Positions 17,790 through 28,659 of a stretch of 64,000 bases of DNA are shown here, piece by piece. The DNA is from Arthrobacter nitrophenolicus. Lineage in GTDB: Bacteria; Actinomycetota; Actinomycetes; Actinomycetales; Micrococcaceae. Each line of letters begins with the position of its first letter. The stretch's first letter is position 1. Position numbers and translations under genes: made by a program. The stretch is taken from positions 1-64,000 of the forward strand of contig NZ_AOFD01000001.1 of NCBI RefSeq assembly GCF_000332815.1, read 5' to 3'. The notes under the pieces are model-generated. The model did no database searches. It saw nothing but the letters and a program-made list of their open reading frames with translations, and was not told the origin of the DNA.

Positions 17790-18533
17790 TTAGCTGAGGA
17801 CGGCCATGGCGATCGCCGTGAAGTGGGCCGCAAAGGCGAAGACGGTGAAGGCGTGGAACAGTTCATGGAACCCGAAGTGGTGGTAGCTGAAGTTCGGCTT
17901 CTTCAGGGCATAGAACACCGCGCCGGTGATGTACAGGACGCCTCCCACGCAGATCAGCACTGCGGCTGGAACACTGGACTGGAAGAACTGCGGCAGGTAG
18001 AACAGGGAACCGCAGCCCAGGGCTATGTAGATCGGTACGTACAGCCAGCGCGGGGCATCCGTCCATAGCAGCCGGAAAAGCACCCCAAGGATGGCGCCGG
18101 ACCAGATGACCCATAGCAGGAGAACAGCCTGCGGCCGCTCCAGGAGGGTCCAGGCCAGCGGCGTATAGCTGCCCGCGATCACCAGCATGATGTTGGTGTG
18201 GTCCAGCCGTTTCAGCACCATTTTCACGGCCGGGGACCAGTTGCCGCGGTGGTACACGGCGCTGACGCCGAACAGCAGCACGCCCGTGGCCGCGTAGATG
18301 GCCGAGGTGATTTTACGGTCCACGCTGGGTGCAAGGGCCACCAGCACCACGCCAGCAACAAGGGCCAGCGGGGCGGTCACGGCGTGGATCCAGCCGCGCC
18401 ATTTCGGCTTAATCATCAACAGCTCTGCCAGCCGTACCGCTGCCTCGTCGAGGGCGCCCTGCCCGGCGTCTTTCCGCCCGTTTCCGCCTTTTGGCCGGGG
18501 CAGGTTCGGGACGTCGGAGGAGTCGCTGTTCAT
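17790..18533 (-). CDS. trhA: Hemolysin III / TrhA family membrane protein
   Basis: 247 residues with seven membrane helices. PAQR-family metal site residues are seen in SAVYHRGNWSP near residue 90 and in the paired HxxxH of HHFGFHELFHAFTVFAFAAHF near the C-terminus. Bacterial TrhA proteins are linked to membrane energetics and lipid homeostasis; the hemolysin name is historical. The start is taken as ATG 18533; GGAGG abuts it directly, so a slightly different start is possible. It diverges from uppS. Confidence 0.85.
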   Translation of the reverse strand: MNSDSSDVPNLPRPKGGNGRKDAGQGALDEAAVRLAELLMIKPKWRGWIHAVTAPLALVAGVVLVALAPSVDRKITSAIYAATGVLLFGVSAVYHRGNWSPAVKMVLKRLDHTNIMLVIAGSYTPLAWTLLERPQAVLLLWVIWSGAILGVLFRLLWTDAPRWLYVPIYIALGCGSLFYLPQFFQSSVPAAVLICVGGVLYITGAVFYALKKPNFSYHHFGFHELFHAFTVFAFAAHFTAIAMAVLS

Positions 18534-18672
18534 CCTCCAAGAATAATCTACGGTCCGGTAAGTTACTGGCTGGTAACACGACGGCGGTGCTGCCGCCGGC
18601 CACGGGACGGGACGTCCCGCCGCCGCGCGGGCGGTAGCTAGGATGTGCAAGTACGTACAGCGAGGAAGTCAG

Positions 18673-19446
18673 GTGAGTCGACGCGTGGAGTTGCCCGGGT
18701 TCCTTTACGGCTTCTACGAGCGGCGGCTCCTCAAAGACCTGCCCCGCGACCGCATTCCCCGCCATATCGGTGTCATGGTGGACGGCAACAGGCGCTGGGC
18801 AAAGCAGTTCAACGCCCCCACCAGCCAGGGCCACCAGGCCGGCGCGGACAAGATCCATGAGTTCCTGGGCTGGTGCCAGGAGCTCGGCGTCAAGGTGGTC
18901 ACCCTGTACATGCTGTCCACGGACAACATGAACCGGTCCAGCGAAGAGCTTGACCTCCTGATGGGGATCATCGCCAACACCCTGGACCGGCTGGACGAGG
19001 ATGCCAACATCTCCGTCCATGCAATGGGTGCCCCGGAACTGCTGCCCGGCTACCTCGCCGAGCGGCTCAACAAACTGACGGCCCGGACGCCCGTCCGGGA
19101 GAAGATCCACGTCAACGTGGCCGTCGGATACGGCGGGCGGCGTGAGATCGTGGACGCGGTCCGCGAACTCCTGCATGACGCCGTGGCCAAGGGCACCGAC
19201 ATTTCCCGGCTGGCGGATGAACTCTGCGTGGACGACATCTCCCGATTCCTCTACACCCGGGGCCAGCCGGATCCTGACCTGGTGATCCGCACCTCGGGCG
19301 AACAAAGGCTCTCAGGATTCCTGATGTGGCAGAGCGCGTACAGCGAGTTCTATTTCTGCGAGGCCCTCTGGCCGGCCTTCCGCAAAGTGGACTTCCTGCG
19401 GGCCCTCCGCGATTACGCGGGCCGGCAGCGGCGCTTCGGGACCTGA
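18673..19446 (+). CDS. uppS: Isoprenyl transferase (UppS family, cis-prenyl diphosphate synthase)
   Basis: Makes a Z-prenyl diphosphate carrier for cell-wall synthesis from isopentenyl diphosphate. 257 residues from GTG 18673 (MSRRVELPGF), with GAGGAA at 18662. Motifs: MVDGNRRWAKQ near residue 36 with the catalytic Asp, the middle block TLYMLSTDNMNRS, and the C-terminal RTSGEQRLSGFLMWQSAYSEFYF near 208-230. The gene beside trhA corresponds in position to the short-chain Z-farnesyl synthase Rv1086, so chain length needs biochemical evidence. Confidence 0.9.
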   Translation: MSRRVELPGFLYGFYERRLLKDLPRDRIPRHIGVMVDGNRRWAKQFNAPTSQGHQAGADKIHEFLGWCQELGVKVVTLYMLSTDNMNRSSEELDLLMGIIANTLDRLDEDANISVHAMGAPELLPGYLAERLNKLTARTPVREKIHVNVAVGYGGRREIVDAVRELLHDAVAKGTDISRLADELCVDDISRFLYTRGQPDPDLVIRTSGEQRLSGFLMWQSAYSEFYFCEALWPAFRKVDFLRALRDYAGRQRRFGT

Positions 19447-19684
19447 CATCTCCGGTTCACGGGGAGTTCACGCCGGCGCAACAGGAATCGCCGCGTAATG
19501 GTTGCGGAAATTACCTGGAGTGGATTTACGTTATATCCATCAGCAGGCAAAACCGCCGGCTGATCGGGGAGGCCAGTACATGGAGCGAAACATCGCACCG
19601 GTTGTATGGGAGGCCGGACCCGGCCTCGTGGCCGAGCCGCCTCACCAATAACAATTCCGGGCTTGCCCCGGGGCTGGAGTCGAT
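19447..19684. other. Intergenic region before phoH with a possible 23-codon ORF
   Basis: About 240 bp. ATG 19580 with GGGGAGG 7 nt upstream opens a 23-residue frame (MERNIAPVV...EPPHQ) closing at TAA 19651. The strong ribosome site is the only support; a leader peptide or chance ORF are both possible. No clear promoter or terminator is visible. Confidence 0.3.
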
Positions 19685-21103
19685 GTGGCTACTTCTGAAC
19701 AACTGCCCGAGGTCCTTTTCGACCAGGGAGGGAAAGCTACCTCTCGCGCCACGCGAGCCACTACACAAACCGGCGCAGCAACGGATGCTGCGGCCGGTTT
19801 TGCCGTCTCCGGAAGGGAAGCCCTCATCCACACGTTCGTGATCGACACGTCAGTCCTGTTGTCCGACCCGCGCGCCCTGCTCCGCTTTGCCGAACACGAG
19901 GTCATTGTCCCGGTGGTGGTCATCACGGAGCTGGAGGCCAAGCGGCACGACCCCGAACTCGGCTACTTTGCCCGCAAGGCCCTCCGGCTCCTCGACGACC
20001 TCCGGGTCAAACACGGCGGACTGAACCAGCCAATCCCCATCGGCGACGACGGCGGCACCCTCATGGTGGAGCTGAACCACATTTCGTCGGAGGTGCTGCC
20101 GCTGGGCTTCCGCAGCGGGGACAACGACAGCCGGATCCTTGCGGTGGCGAAGAACCTCTCCAACGAAGGCCGGGACGTCACAGTTGTGTCCAAGGACCTG
20201 CCGATGCGGGTCAAGGCCTCGGCGATGGGCCTGACGGCCGACGAATACCGCAACGAACTGGTCAAGGACTCCGGCTGGACGGGCGTCGCGGAGGTTGAGG
20301 CCAACGAACAGGAAATCTCCACCCTCTACGGCCACGAACCCGTTTTCATCCCCGCCGCAGCAGAAATGCCTGTCAACACCGGCCTGGTGCTGCTGTCCAA
20401 CCGCGGCTCCGCCCTTGGCCGGGTGGGACCGGACAAGCAGGTCCGCCTGGTCAAGGGCGACCGTGACGTCTTTGGCCTGCACGGCAGGTCCGCCGAGCAG
20501 CGCCTGGCCATCGACATGCTGATGGACCCCGCCGTCGGCATCGTGTCCATCGGCGGCCGGGCCGGCACCGGCAAGTCGGCCCTTGCCCTGTGCGCCGGCC
20601 TCGAGGCGGTGCTGGAGCGGCGCGAGCACCGCAAGGTCATCGTCTTCCGCCCCCTTTACGCCGTCGGCGGCCAGGAACTCGGCTACCTGCCCGGTTCAGA
20701 GTCCGAGAAGATGAACCCCTGGGCCCAGGCCGTCTTTGACACCCTCGGCGCGCTGGTCAGCCAGGAAGTGGTGGAGGAGGTCATGGACCGCGGAATGCTC
20801 GAGGTCATGCCGCTCACCCATATCCGCGGCCGTTCCCTGCACGACGCCTTCGTGATTGTCGACGAGGCCCAGTCGCTCGAAAAGAACGTCCTGCTGACCG
20901 TCATGAGCCGTATCGGGCAGAACTCCAAGATCGTCCTGACCCACGACGTCGCCCAGCGGGACAACCTCCGCGTCGGGCGCCACGACGGAATCGCCGCCGT
21001 CGTCGAAACCCTGAAGGGCCACCCGCTCTTCGGCCACGTCACCCTGACCCGCTCCGAAAGGTCCCCGATCGCAGCTCTGGTCACCGAGCTGCTCGAAGGC
21101 TAA
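19685..21103 (+). CDS. PIN domain-PhoH ATPase (PhoH2-type)
   Basis: 472 residues, GTG start with GGAG 6 nt upstream. After a polar 48-residue tail comes a PIN endoribonuclease domain ([13 protein letters not shown], then VITELEAK and the acidic [11 protein letters not shown] with catalytic Asp residues). From about residue 265 follows the PhoH ATPase with Walker A GRAGTGKS and Walker [11 protein letters not shown], and sensor motif [10 protein letters not shown]. PhoH2 proteins are sequence-specific RNA helicase-ribonucleases. In M. tuberculosis PhoH2 (Rv1095) can be preceded by a small antitoxin-like frame, which makes the upstream mini-ORF worth noting. Confidence 0.93.
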   Translation: MATSEQLPEVLFDQGGKATSRATRATTQTGAATDAAAGFAVSGREALIHTFVIDTSVLLSDPRALLRFAEHEVIVPVVVITELEAKRHDPELGYFARKALRLLDDLRVKHGGLNQPIPIGDDGGTLMVELNHISSEVLPLGFRSGDNDSRILAVAKNLSNEGRDVTVVSKDLPMRVKASAMGLTADEYRNELVKDSGWTGVAEVEANEQEISTLYGHEPVFIPAAAEMPVNTGLVLLSNRGSALGRVGPDKQVRLVKGDRDVFGLHGRSAEQRLAIDMLMDPAVGIVSIGGRAGTGKSALALCAGLEAVLERREHRKVIVFRPLYAVGGQELGYLPGSESEKMNPWAQAVFDTLGALVSQEVVEEVMDRGMLEVMPLTHIRGRSLHDAFVIVDEAQSLEKNVLLTVMSRIGQNSKIVLTHDVAQRDNLRVGRHDGIAAVVETLKGHPLFGHVTLTRSERSPIAALVTELLEG

Positions 21104-21963
21104 GCGGAGGTGGCTGGAGGGCCGTGGTTCCGTTCGGCGGGCCACGGCCCTTCGCCGTCGCTTAGCGCGGAGGTCCCTTCCCAAGGCTCGCAAGCTCGCC
21201 TCGGGACCCTCGGGACGCCGCTTCCTCCCGGCGCGCCGCTACGGTCGCTGGGCGACCTGCGCATCGCTCTGGTCGGCGATGCGCTCCTACGCGAAGGACC
21301 GTAACCCGCCTCGTGGTCAGTCACCTTCAGGAACTTGGCTGCTGCTTCGTGGCCCTCGACCTGTAACTGCCAGTCGGGGCGCTTGAAGGTGTTTGGGGTG
21401 AGGCGGACGTGCTGGACAGTTTCGATCTGCGGGCCCCAGGCCTTGCGGGTGGTTCCGTTGAGTTCGTAGCCGAGGGAGCGGGAGACTCCGAGGGAGGCTT
21501 CGTTCCAGGCGGCGGCCTCGGATTCGGCGACTTCGGCACCCAGCCAGTCAAAGGCCCACAGGACGACGGCGGCGCGCATCTCCTTGCCAAGGCCCCGGCC
21601 CTGCACGGACTGCTTCAGCCAGGATCCGGTGGATACGGTCTTAAGCAGGGCGAACTCTTTGGCACCGACGTCCTGGCAGCCGATGAACTTGCCCTCGTGC
21701 CAAATGCCCAGGAGAAGCGTCCAGGACTCGGGGCTGCACTCAGCCCGGCAGCGCCAGTACCAGCGGGCCATGTTGGTGCCCAGCTCCTCCCCGGGAACCT
21801 CGGTCCACGGAGTGCTGAACGGGCTCTTCCCGGGCTCATGGATGCCGCTGCGTGCCGCGTCGACGGCGGCCGGAATGTCCTCGTCCCGGATCGGGCGCAG
21901 TTCCAGCCGAGGCGTGGTCAGCCTGAGGTCGAAGAGTGGCCAAACGGAACCCAGTGTAGTCAT
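21100..21963 (-). CDS. GNAT family N-acetyltransferase with probable spurious C-terminal tail
   Basis: Starts at ATG 21963 with a leaderless TAGGCT box 6 nt upstream. Residues about 12-200 form a RimJ/RimL-like GNAT domain ([18 protein letters not shown]; coenzyme A loop [12 protein letters not shown]). After FLKVTD the ORF runs about 70 more residues, all Arg/Ser/Pro, across a palindrome-rich intergenic stretch. If one C is missing at 21320 (GACTGACC for GACCTGACC), the protein ends with KVT at 21317 and has 215 residues. This matches the C-loss pattern seen elsewhere and I prefer it. Substrate unknown. Confidence 0.75.
   Translation of the reverse strand: MTTLGSVWPLFDLRLTTPRLELRPIRDEDIPAAVDAARSGIHEPGKSPFSTPWTEVPGEELGTNMARWYWRCRAECSPESWTLLLGIWHEGKFIGCQDVGAKEFALLKTVSTGSWLKQSVQGRGLGKEMRAAVVLWAFDWLGAEVAESEAAAWNEASLGVSRSLGYELNGTTRKAWGPQIETVQHVRLTPNTFKRPDWQLQVEGHEAAAKFLKVTDHEAGYGPSRRSASPTRAMRRSPSDRSGAPGGSGVPRVPRRACEPWEGTSALSDGEGPWPAERNHGPPATSA
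21118..21151 (+). terminator. Hairpin after phoH
   Basis: A perfect 10-bp stem (21118-21127 with 21142-21151) with a 14-nt loop begins 15 bp after the phoH stop. It lacks a T-tract. Confidence 0.55.
21152..21310. repeat. Palindrome-rich intergenic element
   Basis: Three inverted repeats follow each other: GGTCCC...GGGACC (21174-21210 area), GCGCATCGC/GCGATGCGC (21259-21267 with 21276-21284), and TACGGTC/GACCGTA (21240-21246 with 21298-21304), the last enclosing the second. Dense palindromes between genes are typical of dispersed REP-like elements. Only one copy is visible in this window, so repetition is unproven. Confidence 0.4.
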
Positions 21964-21969
21964 CAGCGA

Positions 21970-21975
21970 AGCCTA
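21970..21975 (-). promoter_or_regulatory. -10 box TAGGCT, leaderless start of the GNAT gene
   Basis: On the minus strand TAGGCT stands 6 nt before ATG 21963. Confidence 0.5.
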
Positions 21976-22004
21976 GCGGATGGGTTCTGCCAGGCTTTGT
22001 CACA

Positions 22005-22799
22005 TCAGGCGGGGATGTCCCAGCTGATATGCCGCCGCACATCCGTGAGGTTCATGGATTCGGCCAGGAACAGGTCATCGAGCATGTATTCGTCCACGGC
22101 GAGGATCCGCAGCCACTGGCCGTACTCGCTGGTGGCGGGTTCCAGGGATTGGCTGGCAACGCACACGCCGGTTCCCACGTCCACCCGGATACGGTTGCGC
22201 CCGGCAAGGCAGAGTGGTGCAGCAGGATCCGCCGGATGGTAGGCGGGAGTGGGGATTACCACTGCCTCCAGAGCTGGTCTGCCTTCATGGTCAACAGCAC
22301 GGTGCTCCTCCACCAGCAAGGCGTTGCTGCCTGGAAACTCGAGGGGAACGGGAGAGTTGCCGGCAAGTTCAACCGGATCCAAGGCAGCGGAGAAGCGGCC
22401 GTTTCCGAAACCGGGTTCCCCGTAGGCGGCTTCGGGCCGGCGTTTGACCAGGCCGGAGCCGTCGTAGACGGGTGTGACCAGCTGCGGCGGCAGCAGCCAT
22501 GATTTCCGGGTGGAGCTGACGTAGAGCCCGTCGCGGGAATCGTTGATTCCGGTGGTGCTGTGGAGGACCAGTCCGTCCGGGCTTTCCAGGCGGAGGGCGC
22601 CGGGCCGGCGCAGCCATGCCCGCACCAGGGGAGCCGTGGGAGACGGTGCCTCGGTGAAGGGTTCGTCCCAGTACTCAAAGCGCAGCGACTGCCACTTCCA
22701 GGGCGAGGACCGGCACAGGTTGCGGAACGTGGCGATTGGGTCTGCGGACGATGCGCCGCGGTCCGGATCCGGCCGGTGCCGGGAATCCCATGTCGCCAT
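22005..22799 (-). CDS. Conserved hypothetical protein
   Basis: I do not recognise the family. 264 residues from ATG 22799, chosen over GTG 22805 because TAAACT lies exactly 6 nt upstream. No signal peptide, no membrane helix, no obvious catalytic motif. The protein is mixed and Pro/Arg-rich, with segments such as WKWQSLRFEYWDEPF, SPDGLVLHSTTGINDSRDGLY and the C-terminal LAVDEYMLDDLFLAESMNLTDVRRH. Codon usage matches its neighbours. It lies between a GNAT gene (same strand) and a divergent prepilin peptidase gene. Confidence 0.7.
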   Translation of the reverse strand: MATWDSRHRPDPDRGASSADPIATFRNLCRSSPWKWQSLRFEYWDEPFTEAPSPTAPLVRAWLRRPGALRLESPDGLVLHSTTGINDSRDGLYVSSTRKSWLLPPQLVTPVYDGSGLVKRRPEAAYGEPGFGNGRFSAALDPVELAGNSPVPLEFPGSNALLVEEHRAVDHEGRPALEAVVIPTPAYHPADPAAPLCLAGRNRIRVDVGTGVCVASQSLEPATSEYGQWLRILAVDEYMLDDLFLAESMNLTDVRRHISWDIPA

Positions 22800-22805
22800 A
22801 TCCAC

Positions 22806-22811
22806 AGTTTA
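22806..22811 (-). promoter_or_regulatory. -10 box TAAACT, leaderless start of the hypothetical gene
   Basis: On the minus strand TAAACT stands 6 nt before ATG 22799. Confidence 0.5.
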
Positions 22812-22845
22812 CGCGGGCACGGTACGGCGGCGACGGGAATTCCAG

Positions 22846-22851
22846 TAGCAT
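22846..22851 (+). promoter_or_regulatory. -10 box TAGCAT before the prepilin peptidase gene
   Basis: TAGCAT lies 7 nt before GTG 22859; a short GAGGGG also precedes the GTG, so the transcript may be leaderless or nearly so. Confidence 0.4.
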
Positions 22852-22858
22852 CCGAGGG

Positions 22859-23401
22859 GTGATTGGTCGACTGGGGGATCTGTGGCAGCACATGCCGGCT
22901 GCTTTTTGGCTGGTGCTCGCGGCGTGCCTGTACTTCGCGGTGATGGCTGTCCGGCTGACGGTAATTGATGTCCGGCACCACCTGCTGCCCAACCGGATCG
23001 TCTTCCCGTCCTACGCCGTGGCCGGCATCCTGCTGCTGGGCGCCGCCATTGCCGGTGCCGCCGCCCCGGCGGGCGGCAACCTTAGTGCTGCCTTGTTTGC
23101 CGTGCCGGCGCTCCGCGTCGTGGCTGGTGCGGCCGTGCTGTGGCTTTTCTACTTTGTGCTCCGCTTTGCCTACCCGCCCGGCATGGGGTTCGGCGACGTG
23201 AAGCTGGCAGGCGTGCTGGGAATGTACCTTGGCTACCTTGGCTGGGGGCATCTGTTTGCCGGGACTTTCCTGGCGTTCCTGCTCGGCGGTCTCTGGTCTG
23301 TCGCGCTCCTGGCAGCCCGGCGTGGGACGCTGAAGTCCTCCATCCCGTTTGGTCCCTTCATGCTGGCCGGGACCGCCGCCGCCATGCTCCTGCCCGCCTG
23401 A
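22859..23401 (+). CDS. A24 family prepilin peptidase, short form
   Basis: 180 residues from GTG 22859, all of it the membrane aspartyl-peptidase domain. The two catalytic aspartates are in VIDVRHHLLPNRIVFPS near residue 40 and MGFGDVKLAG near 105. The N-terminal methyltransferase domain of PilD-type enzymes is absent, as in TadV/CpaA and many actinobacterial forms. Such enzymes process type IV pilin or Flp/Tad prepilins. No pilin, secretion ATPase or Tad gene is in this window, so the partner is elsewhere. Confidence 0.85.
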   Translation: MIGRLGDLWQHMPAAFWLVLAACLYFAVMAVRLTVIDVRHHLLPNRIVFPSYAVAGILLLGAAIAGAAAPAGGNLSAALFAVPALRVVAGAAVLWLFYFVLRFAYPPGMGFGDVKLAGVLGMYLGYLGWGHLFAGTFLAFLLGGLWSVALLAARRGTLKSSIPFGPFMLAGTAAAMLLPA

Positions 23402-23413
23402 CGGCGCCACGGG

Positions 23414-23419
23414 TAGGCT
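23414..23419 (+). promoter_or_regulatory. -10 box TAGGCT, leaderless start of the Nudix gene
   Basis: TAGGCT stands 6 nt before ATG 23426 and no ribosome site is seen. Confidence 0.55.
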
Positions 23420-23425
23420 GGCCGT

Positions 23426-23896
23426 ATGCCTGCGCCTGAGTACATCCTGAGCCTGCGGAATAAGATCGGCAACGACCCCCTGTGGATTCCGGGGGTCCGC
23501 GGAGTGGTCTTCGACGACGCAGGACGCGTCCTGCTCGCGCAGCGGACGGACAACCGGCAGTGGGCGCTGGTCAGCGGAATCCTTGAGCCGGGGGAGCAGC
23601 CGGCACGGGGCCTGGTGCGTGAGATTTTCGAGGAAACGGCAGTCGTGGCGGAAGCCGAGCGGGTGGTGTCCGTGGGAGCGGTGGGCCCCTTCACCTATCC
23701 GAACGGGGATGTGTGCGAGTTCCTCGACGTGGTTTTCAGGTGCCGGTACGTCAGCGGGACGGCGAGGGTTAACGATGACGAGTCCCTGGCCGTGGGATGG
23801 TTCGCCCTGGACGAGCTTCCCGAGCTCATGCCGGGCCACCTTTCGAGTATCCGGCACGCCCTGGCGCCGGCGGAAGCCGCCCACTTCGAACCTTGA
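23426..23896 (+). CDS. Nudix hydrolase
   Basis: 156 residues. The Nudix box runs from about residue 51 to 74 (GILEPGEQPARGLVREIFEE), with the REIFEE metal-binding glutamates intact. The N-terminal strand WIPGVRGVVFDDAGRVLLAQR is typical of small Nudix enzymes that hydrolyse nucleoside diphosphate derivatives or act in nucleotide-pool cleaning. Substrate not predictable. Possibly coexpressed with the prepilin peptidase gene 24 bp upstream, although it has its own -10 box. Confidence 0.9.
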   Translation: MPAPEYILSLRNKIGNDPLWIPGVRGVVFDDAGRVLLAQRTDNRQWALVSGILEPGEQPARGLVREIFEETAVVAEAERVVSVGAVGPFTYPNGDVCEFLDVVFRCRYVSGTARVNDDESLAVGWFALDELPELMPGHLSSIRHALAPAEAAHFEP

Positions 23897-23913
23897 GCCG
23901 CCGCCTCACACGA

Positions 23914-23950
23914 CAGGGACGCCGCAACCCCCAAGATTGCGGCGTCCCTG
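23914..23950. terminator. Hairpin terminator between Nudix and MFS genes
   Basis: A perfect 14-bp stem (23914-23927 with 23937-23950) with a 9-nt loop lies between convergent genes. Confidence 0.75.
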
Positions 23951-24004
23951 CCTGTCGATTGCCGCGTCCCTGCCCGGGCGCGGCTGTGGCGCGGACGACG
24001 GCGG

Positions 24005-26352
<2,348 letters not shown>

Positions 26353-26372
<20 letters not shown>

Positions 26373-26412
26373 GAAGTAAAGTTTTGCACTTTAAGGCAAT
26401 GAGTGCAACTTC
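26353..26412. promoter_or_regulatory. Triple half-site operator of the TetR-MFS operon
   Basis: GAAGTTGCACT (26353-26363) is repeated as an exact inverted copy at 26402-26412 and a third half-site TTGCACT lies at 26384-26390. The third site and the 26402 copy form an inverted repeat with 11-nt spacing, suited to a TetR dimer. The sites cover the tetR start and the upstream region where its promoter must lie. Confidence 0.65.
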
Positions 26413-26443
26413 ATGCGCGGTCGGGCCGTTTACGGGCCTTAAA

Positions 26444-26498
26444 GCCCGACGGCGGCCGGTCACCTTCCGTTTCGAAAGGTGACCGGCCGCCGTCGGGC
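26444..26498 (-). terminator. Very strong terminator of fumC
   Basis: A perfect 23-bp stem (26444-26466 with 26476-26498) on a 9-nt loop lies 20 bp after the fumC stop. In the minus direction it is followed by TTTAAGG. Confidence 0.85.
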
Positions 26499-26518
26499 GT
26501 CCAGGGGGCGGTGCGGCC

Positions 26519-27945
26519 CTACGCCTTGTGGGCGGGCGCCGTCATGGTGGTGACGTCAAGTGCTTTGTCCAGGTCGGCCTCGGAGACCTTGCCTTCACCG
26601 TCCCCGACGAAGCCCAGCTTCTCGGTTGCCTGGCGGATGGTCAGGCCCTCCGCGACAGCGGTCTTGGCGATCTTGGCGGCGTTCTCGTAACCGATGTACT
26701 TGTTCAGCGGGGTGACGATGGACGGGGAGGCCTCGGCCAGGAAGCGGGCGCGCTCCACGTTGGCCGTGATGCCGTCAATCATCTTGTCCGCCATGACGCG
26801 GCTGGTGTTGGCCAGCAGGCGGATCGACTCCAGCAGGTTGGCAGCCATGACCGGGATGCCGACGTTCAGCTCGAAGGCGCCGTTGGTACCGGACCAGGCG
26901 ATGGCGGTGTCGTTGCCGATAACCTGTGCGGCCACCATGATGGACGCCTCGCAGATGACCGGGTTGACCTTGCCGGGCATGATCGAGGAGCCGGGCTGCA
27001 GGTCCGGGATGGCAATCTCGCCGAGGCCCGTGTTGGGGCCGGAGCCCATCCAGCGCAGGTCGTTGTTGATCTTCATGAACGAGATGGCGATGTTGCGCAG
27101 CTGGCTGGACGCTCGATCAGGCCGTCGCGGTTTGCCTGTGCCTCGAAATGGTCGCGGGCCTCCGTAAGGGGCAGCCCGGTGTCGGTGGCGAGCAGTTCGA
27201 TGACGCGCTCCGGGAACCCTGCGGGGGTGTTGATGCCGGTGCCCACGGCGGTGCCGCCCAGCGGAACCTCGGCAACGCGGGGGAGGGAGGCGTTAATGCG
27301 CTCGATGCCGTAGCGGACCTGTGCCGCGTAGCCGCCGAACTCCTGGCCCAGGGTCACGGGCGTGGCGTCCATCAGGTGCGTGCGGCCGGACTTCACCACG
27401 TCCTTGAACTCAACAGCCTTGCGTTCCAGCGACTCCGCCAGGTAGCCCAGGGCGGGGATCAGGTCATTGATCAGCGCGGAGGTGGCCGCAACGTGCACGG
27501 AGGTGGGGAACACGTCGTTGGAGGACTGGGAAGCATTGACGTGGTCGTTCGGGTGGACAACCTTGTCGCTGCCTGCGGCCTTCAGGGCGCGGGTGGCCAG
27601 CTCGGCGAGGACCTCGTTCGTGTTCATGTTCGAGGAGGTGCCGGAGCCGGTCTGGAAAACGTCGATGGGGAAGTCGCCGTCGTACTTGCCGGCAGCAACC
27701 TCGTCAGCCGCGTCCGCGATCGCCTTGGCCAGCTCGCCGTCGAGCACACCCAGTTCAGCGTTGGCCTGGGCAGCAGCCTTCTTCACCCGGGCGAGCGCCT
27801 CAATGTGCGTGCGTTCCAGGGTCTTGCCGGAAATCGGGAAGTTCTCCACTGCCCGCTGCGTCTGCGCGCGGTACAGTGCGTTCACGGGGACGCGGACTTC
27901 GCCCATCGTGTCATGTTCAATGCGGAACTCTTCAGTGGAAGTCAT
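26519..27945 (-). CDS. fumC: Class II fumarate hydratase (frameshifted)
   Basis: Reversibly hydrates fumarate to malate in the citric acid cycle. 475 residues when restored. Superfamily signature [11 protein letters not shown] is near residue 319 and the SS-N loop residues [14 protein letters not shown] near 97-110. ATG 27945 has a leaderless TAAGCT box 6 nt upstream. The frame breaks at 27111-27113: + strand GGACGCTCGAT should read GGACGCCTCGAT, giving [17 protein letters not shown]. The C-terminal third is in the other frame and ends at 26519. Neighbours carbonic anhydrase, DUF4245 and glpX resemble the M. tuberculosis fum-glpX locus. Confidence 0.92.
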
Positions 27946-27951
27946 GGGGCT

Positions 27952-27957
27952 AGCTTA
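27952..27957 (-). promoter_or_regulatory. -10 box TAAGCT, leaderless start of fumC
   Basis: On the minus strand TAAGCT stands 6 nt before ATG 27945. Confidence 0.5.
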
Positions 27958-27997
27958 TGGCGACCAGCCACCCCATCGAAAACCGTGAACAGCATGC

Positions 27998-28022
27998 TAC
28001 GGGGCCCTTGCCGGGCCCCGTA
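27998..28022 (-). terminator. Hairpin after the carbonic anhydrase gene
   Basis: A perfect 10-bp stem TACGGGGCCC/GGGCCCCGTA with a 5-nt loop lies just after the carbonic anhydrase stop (28033). No T-tract. Confidence 0.65.
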
Positions 28023-28032
28023 CAGATGCCTT

Positions 28033-28647
28033 CTAGAGCTCGCCGATTCCCGAAACAAGGTTCGCACGGCCCTCTGCCAGGCTGTACGAAAGGCCGATGA
28101 CAGCCGTCCGGCCCTGTTCAATTGCGTCCGAAATCACACGCGAGCTGTCCGCCAGCCGCTGCGAGGTCTGCTTGACGTGCTCCACCACCATGTCGTTGAC
28201 CTCGGTTTCGTCGTTGCGCAGCGAAGTCAGTACGGAAGGCGTGATGCGCTCGACGAGGTCACGGATGAAGCCGGCAGGCATCTGGCCGGTCTCCACGGCT
28301 GACTTGGTGGCGCTGACGGCGCCGCAGCTGTCATGGCCGAGGACCACGATCAGCGGCACTCCCAGCACCCCCACGCTGTATTCGAGGGAACCCAGGACGG
28401 CATCATCGATCACCTGGCCGGCCGTCCGCACCACGAAGACGTCACCGAGTCCGACGTCGAAGATGATCTCGGCCGCGAGGCGGGAATCGGAGCAACCAAA
28501 GATCACCGCAAACGGGTGCTGGTTCTCCACGAGGGAGGAGCGGCGCGACGCGTCCTGGTTGGGATGGGACGTCTCGCCGCTGACAAAGCGTTCGTTTCCT
28601 TCGCGCAGACGGCGCCAGGCAAGTGCAGGAGTCAGGTATGTAGCCAC
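28033..28647 (-). CDS. Beta-class carbonic anhydrase
   Basis: Interconverts CO2 and bicarbonate in the cytoplasm. 204 residues. Zinc ligands Cys52 (GCSDSR, with the Asp-Arg dyad D54/R56), His106 and Cys109 (GHDSCGA) are all present, so the enzyme should be active. GTG 28647 has a leaderless TAACGT box 6 nt upstream. It lies 9 bp after the stop of the DUF4245 gene on the same strand. Confidence 0.93.
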   Translation of the reverse strand: MATYLTPALAWRRLREGNERFVSGETSHPNQDASRRSSLVENQHPFAVIFGCSDSRLAAEIIFDVGLGDVFVVRTAGQVIDDAVLGSLEYSVGVLGVPLIVVLGHDSCGAVSATKSAVETGQMPAGFIRDLVERITPSVLTSLRNDETEVNDMVVEHVKQTSQRLADSSRVISDAIEQGRTAVIGLSYSLAEGRANLVSGIGEL

Positions 28648-28653
28648 GCGACT

Positions 28654-28659
28654 ACGTTA
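28654..28659 (-). promoter_or_regulatory. -10 box TAACGT, leaderless start of the carbonic anhydrase gene
   Basis: On the minus strand TAACGT stands 6 nt before GTG 28647; it overlaps the DUF4245 stop region. Confidence 0.45.

Noticed and set aside
21110..21304. Small plus-strand ORF after phoH
   Set aside because: It only covers the terminator and the palindromic element and has no ribosome site or family resemblance.
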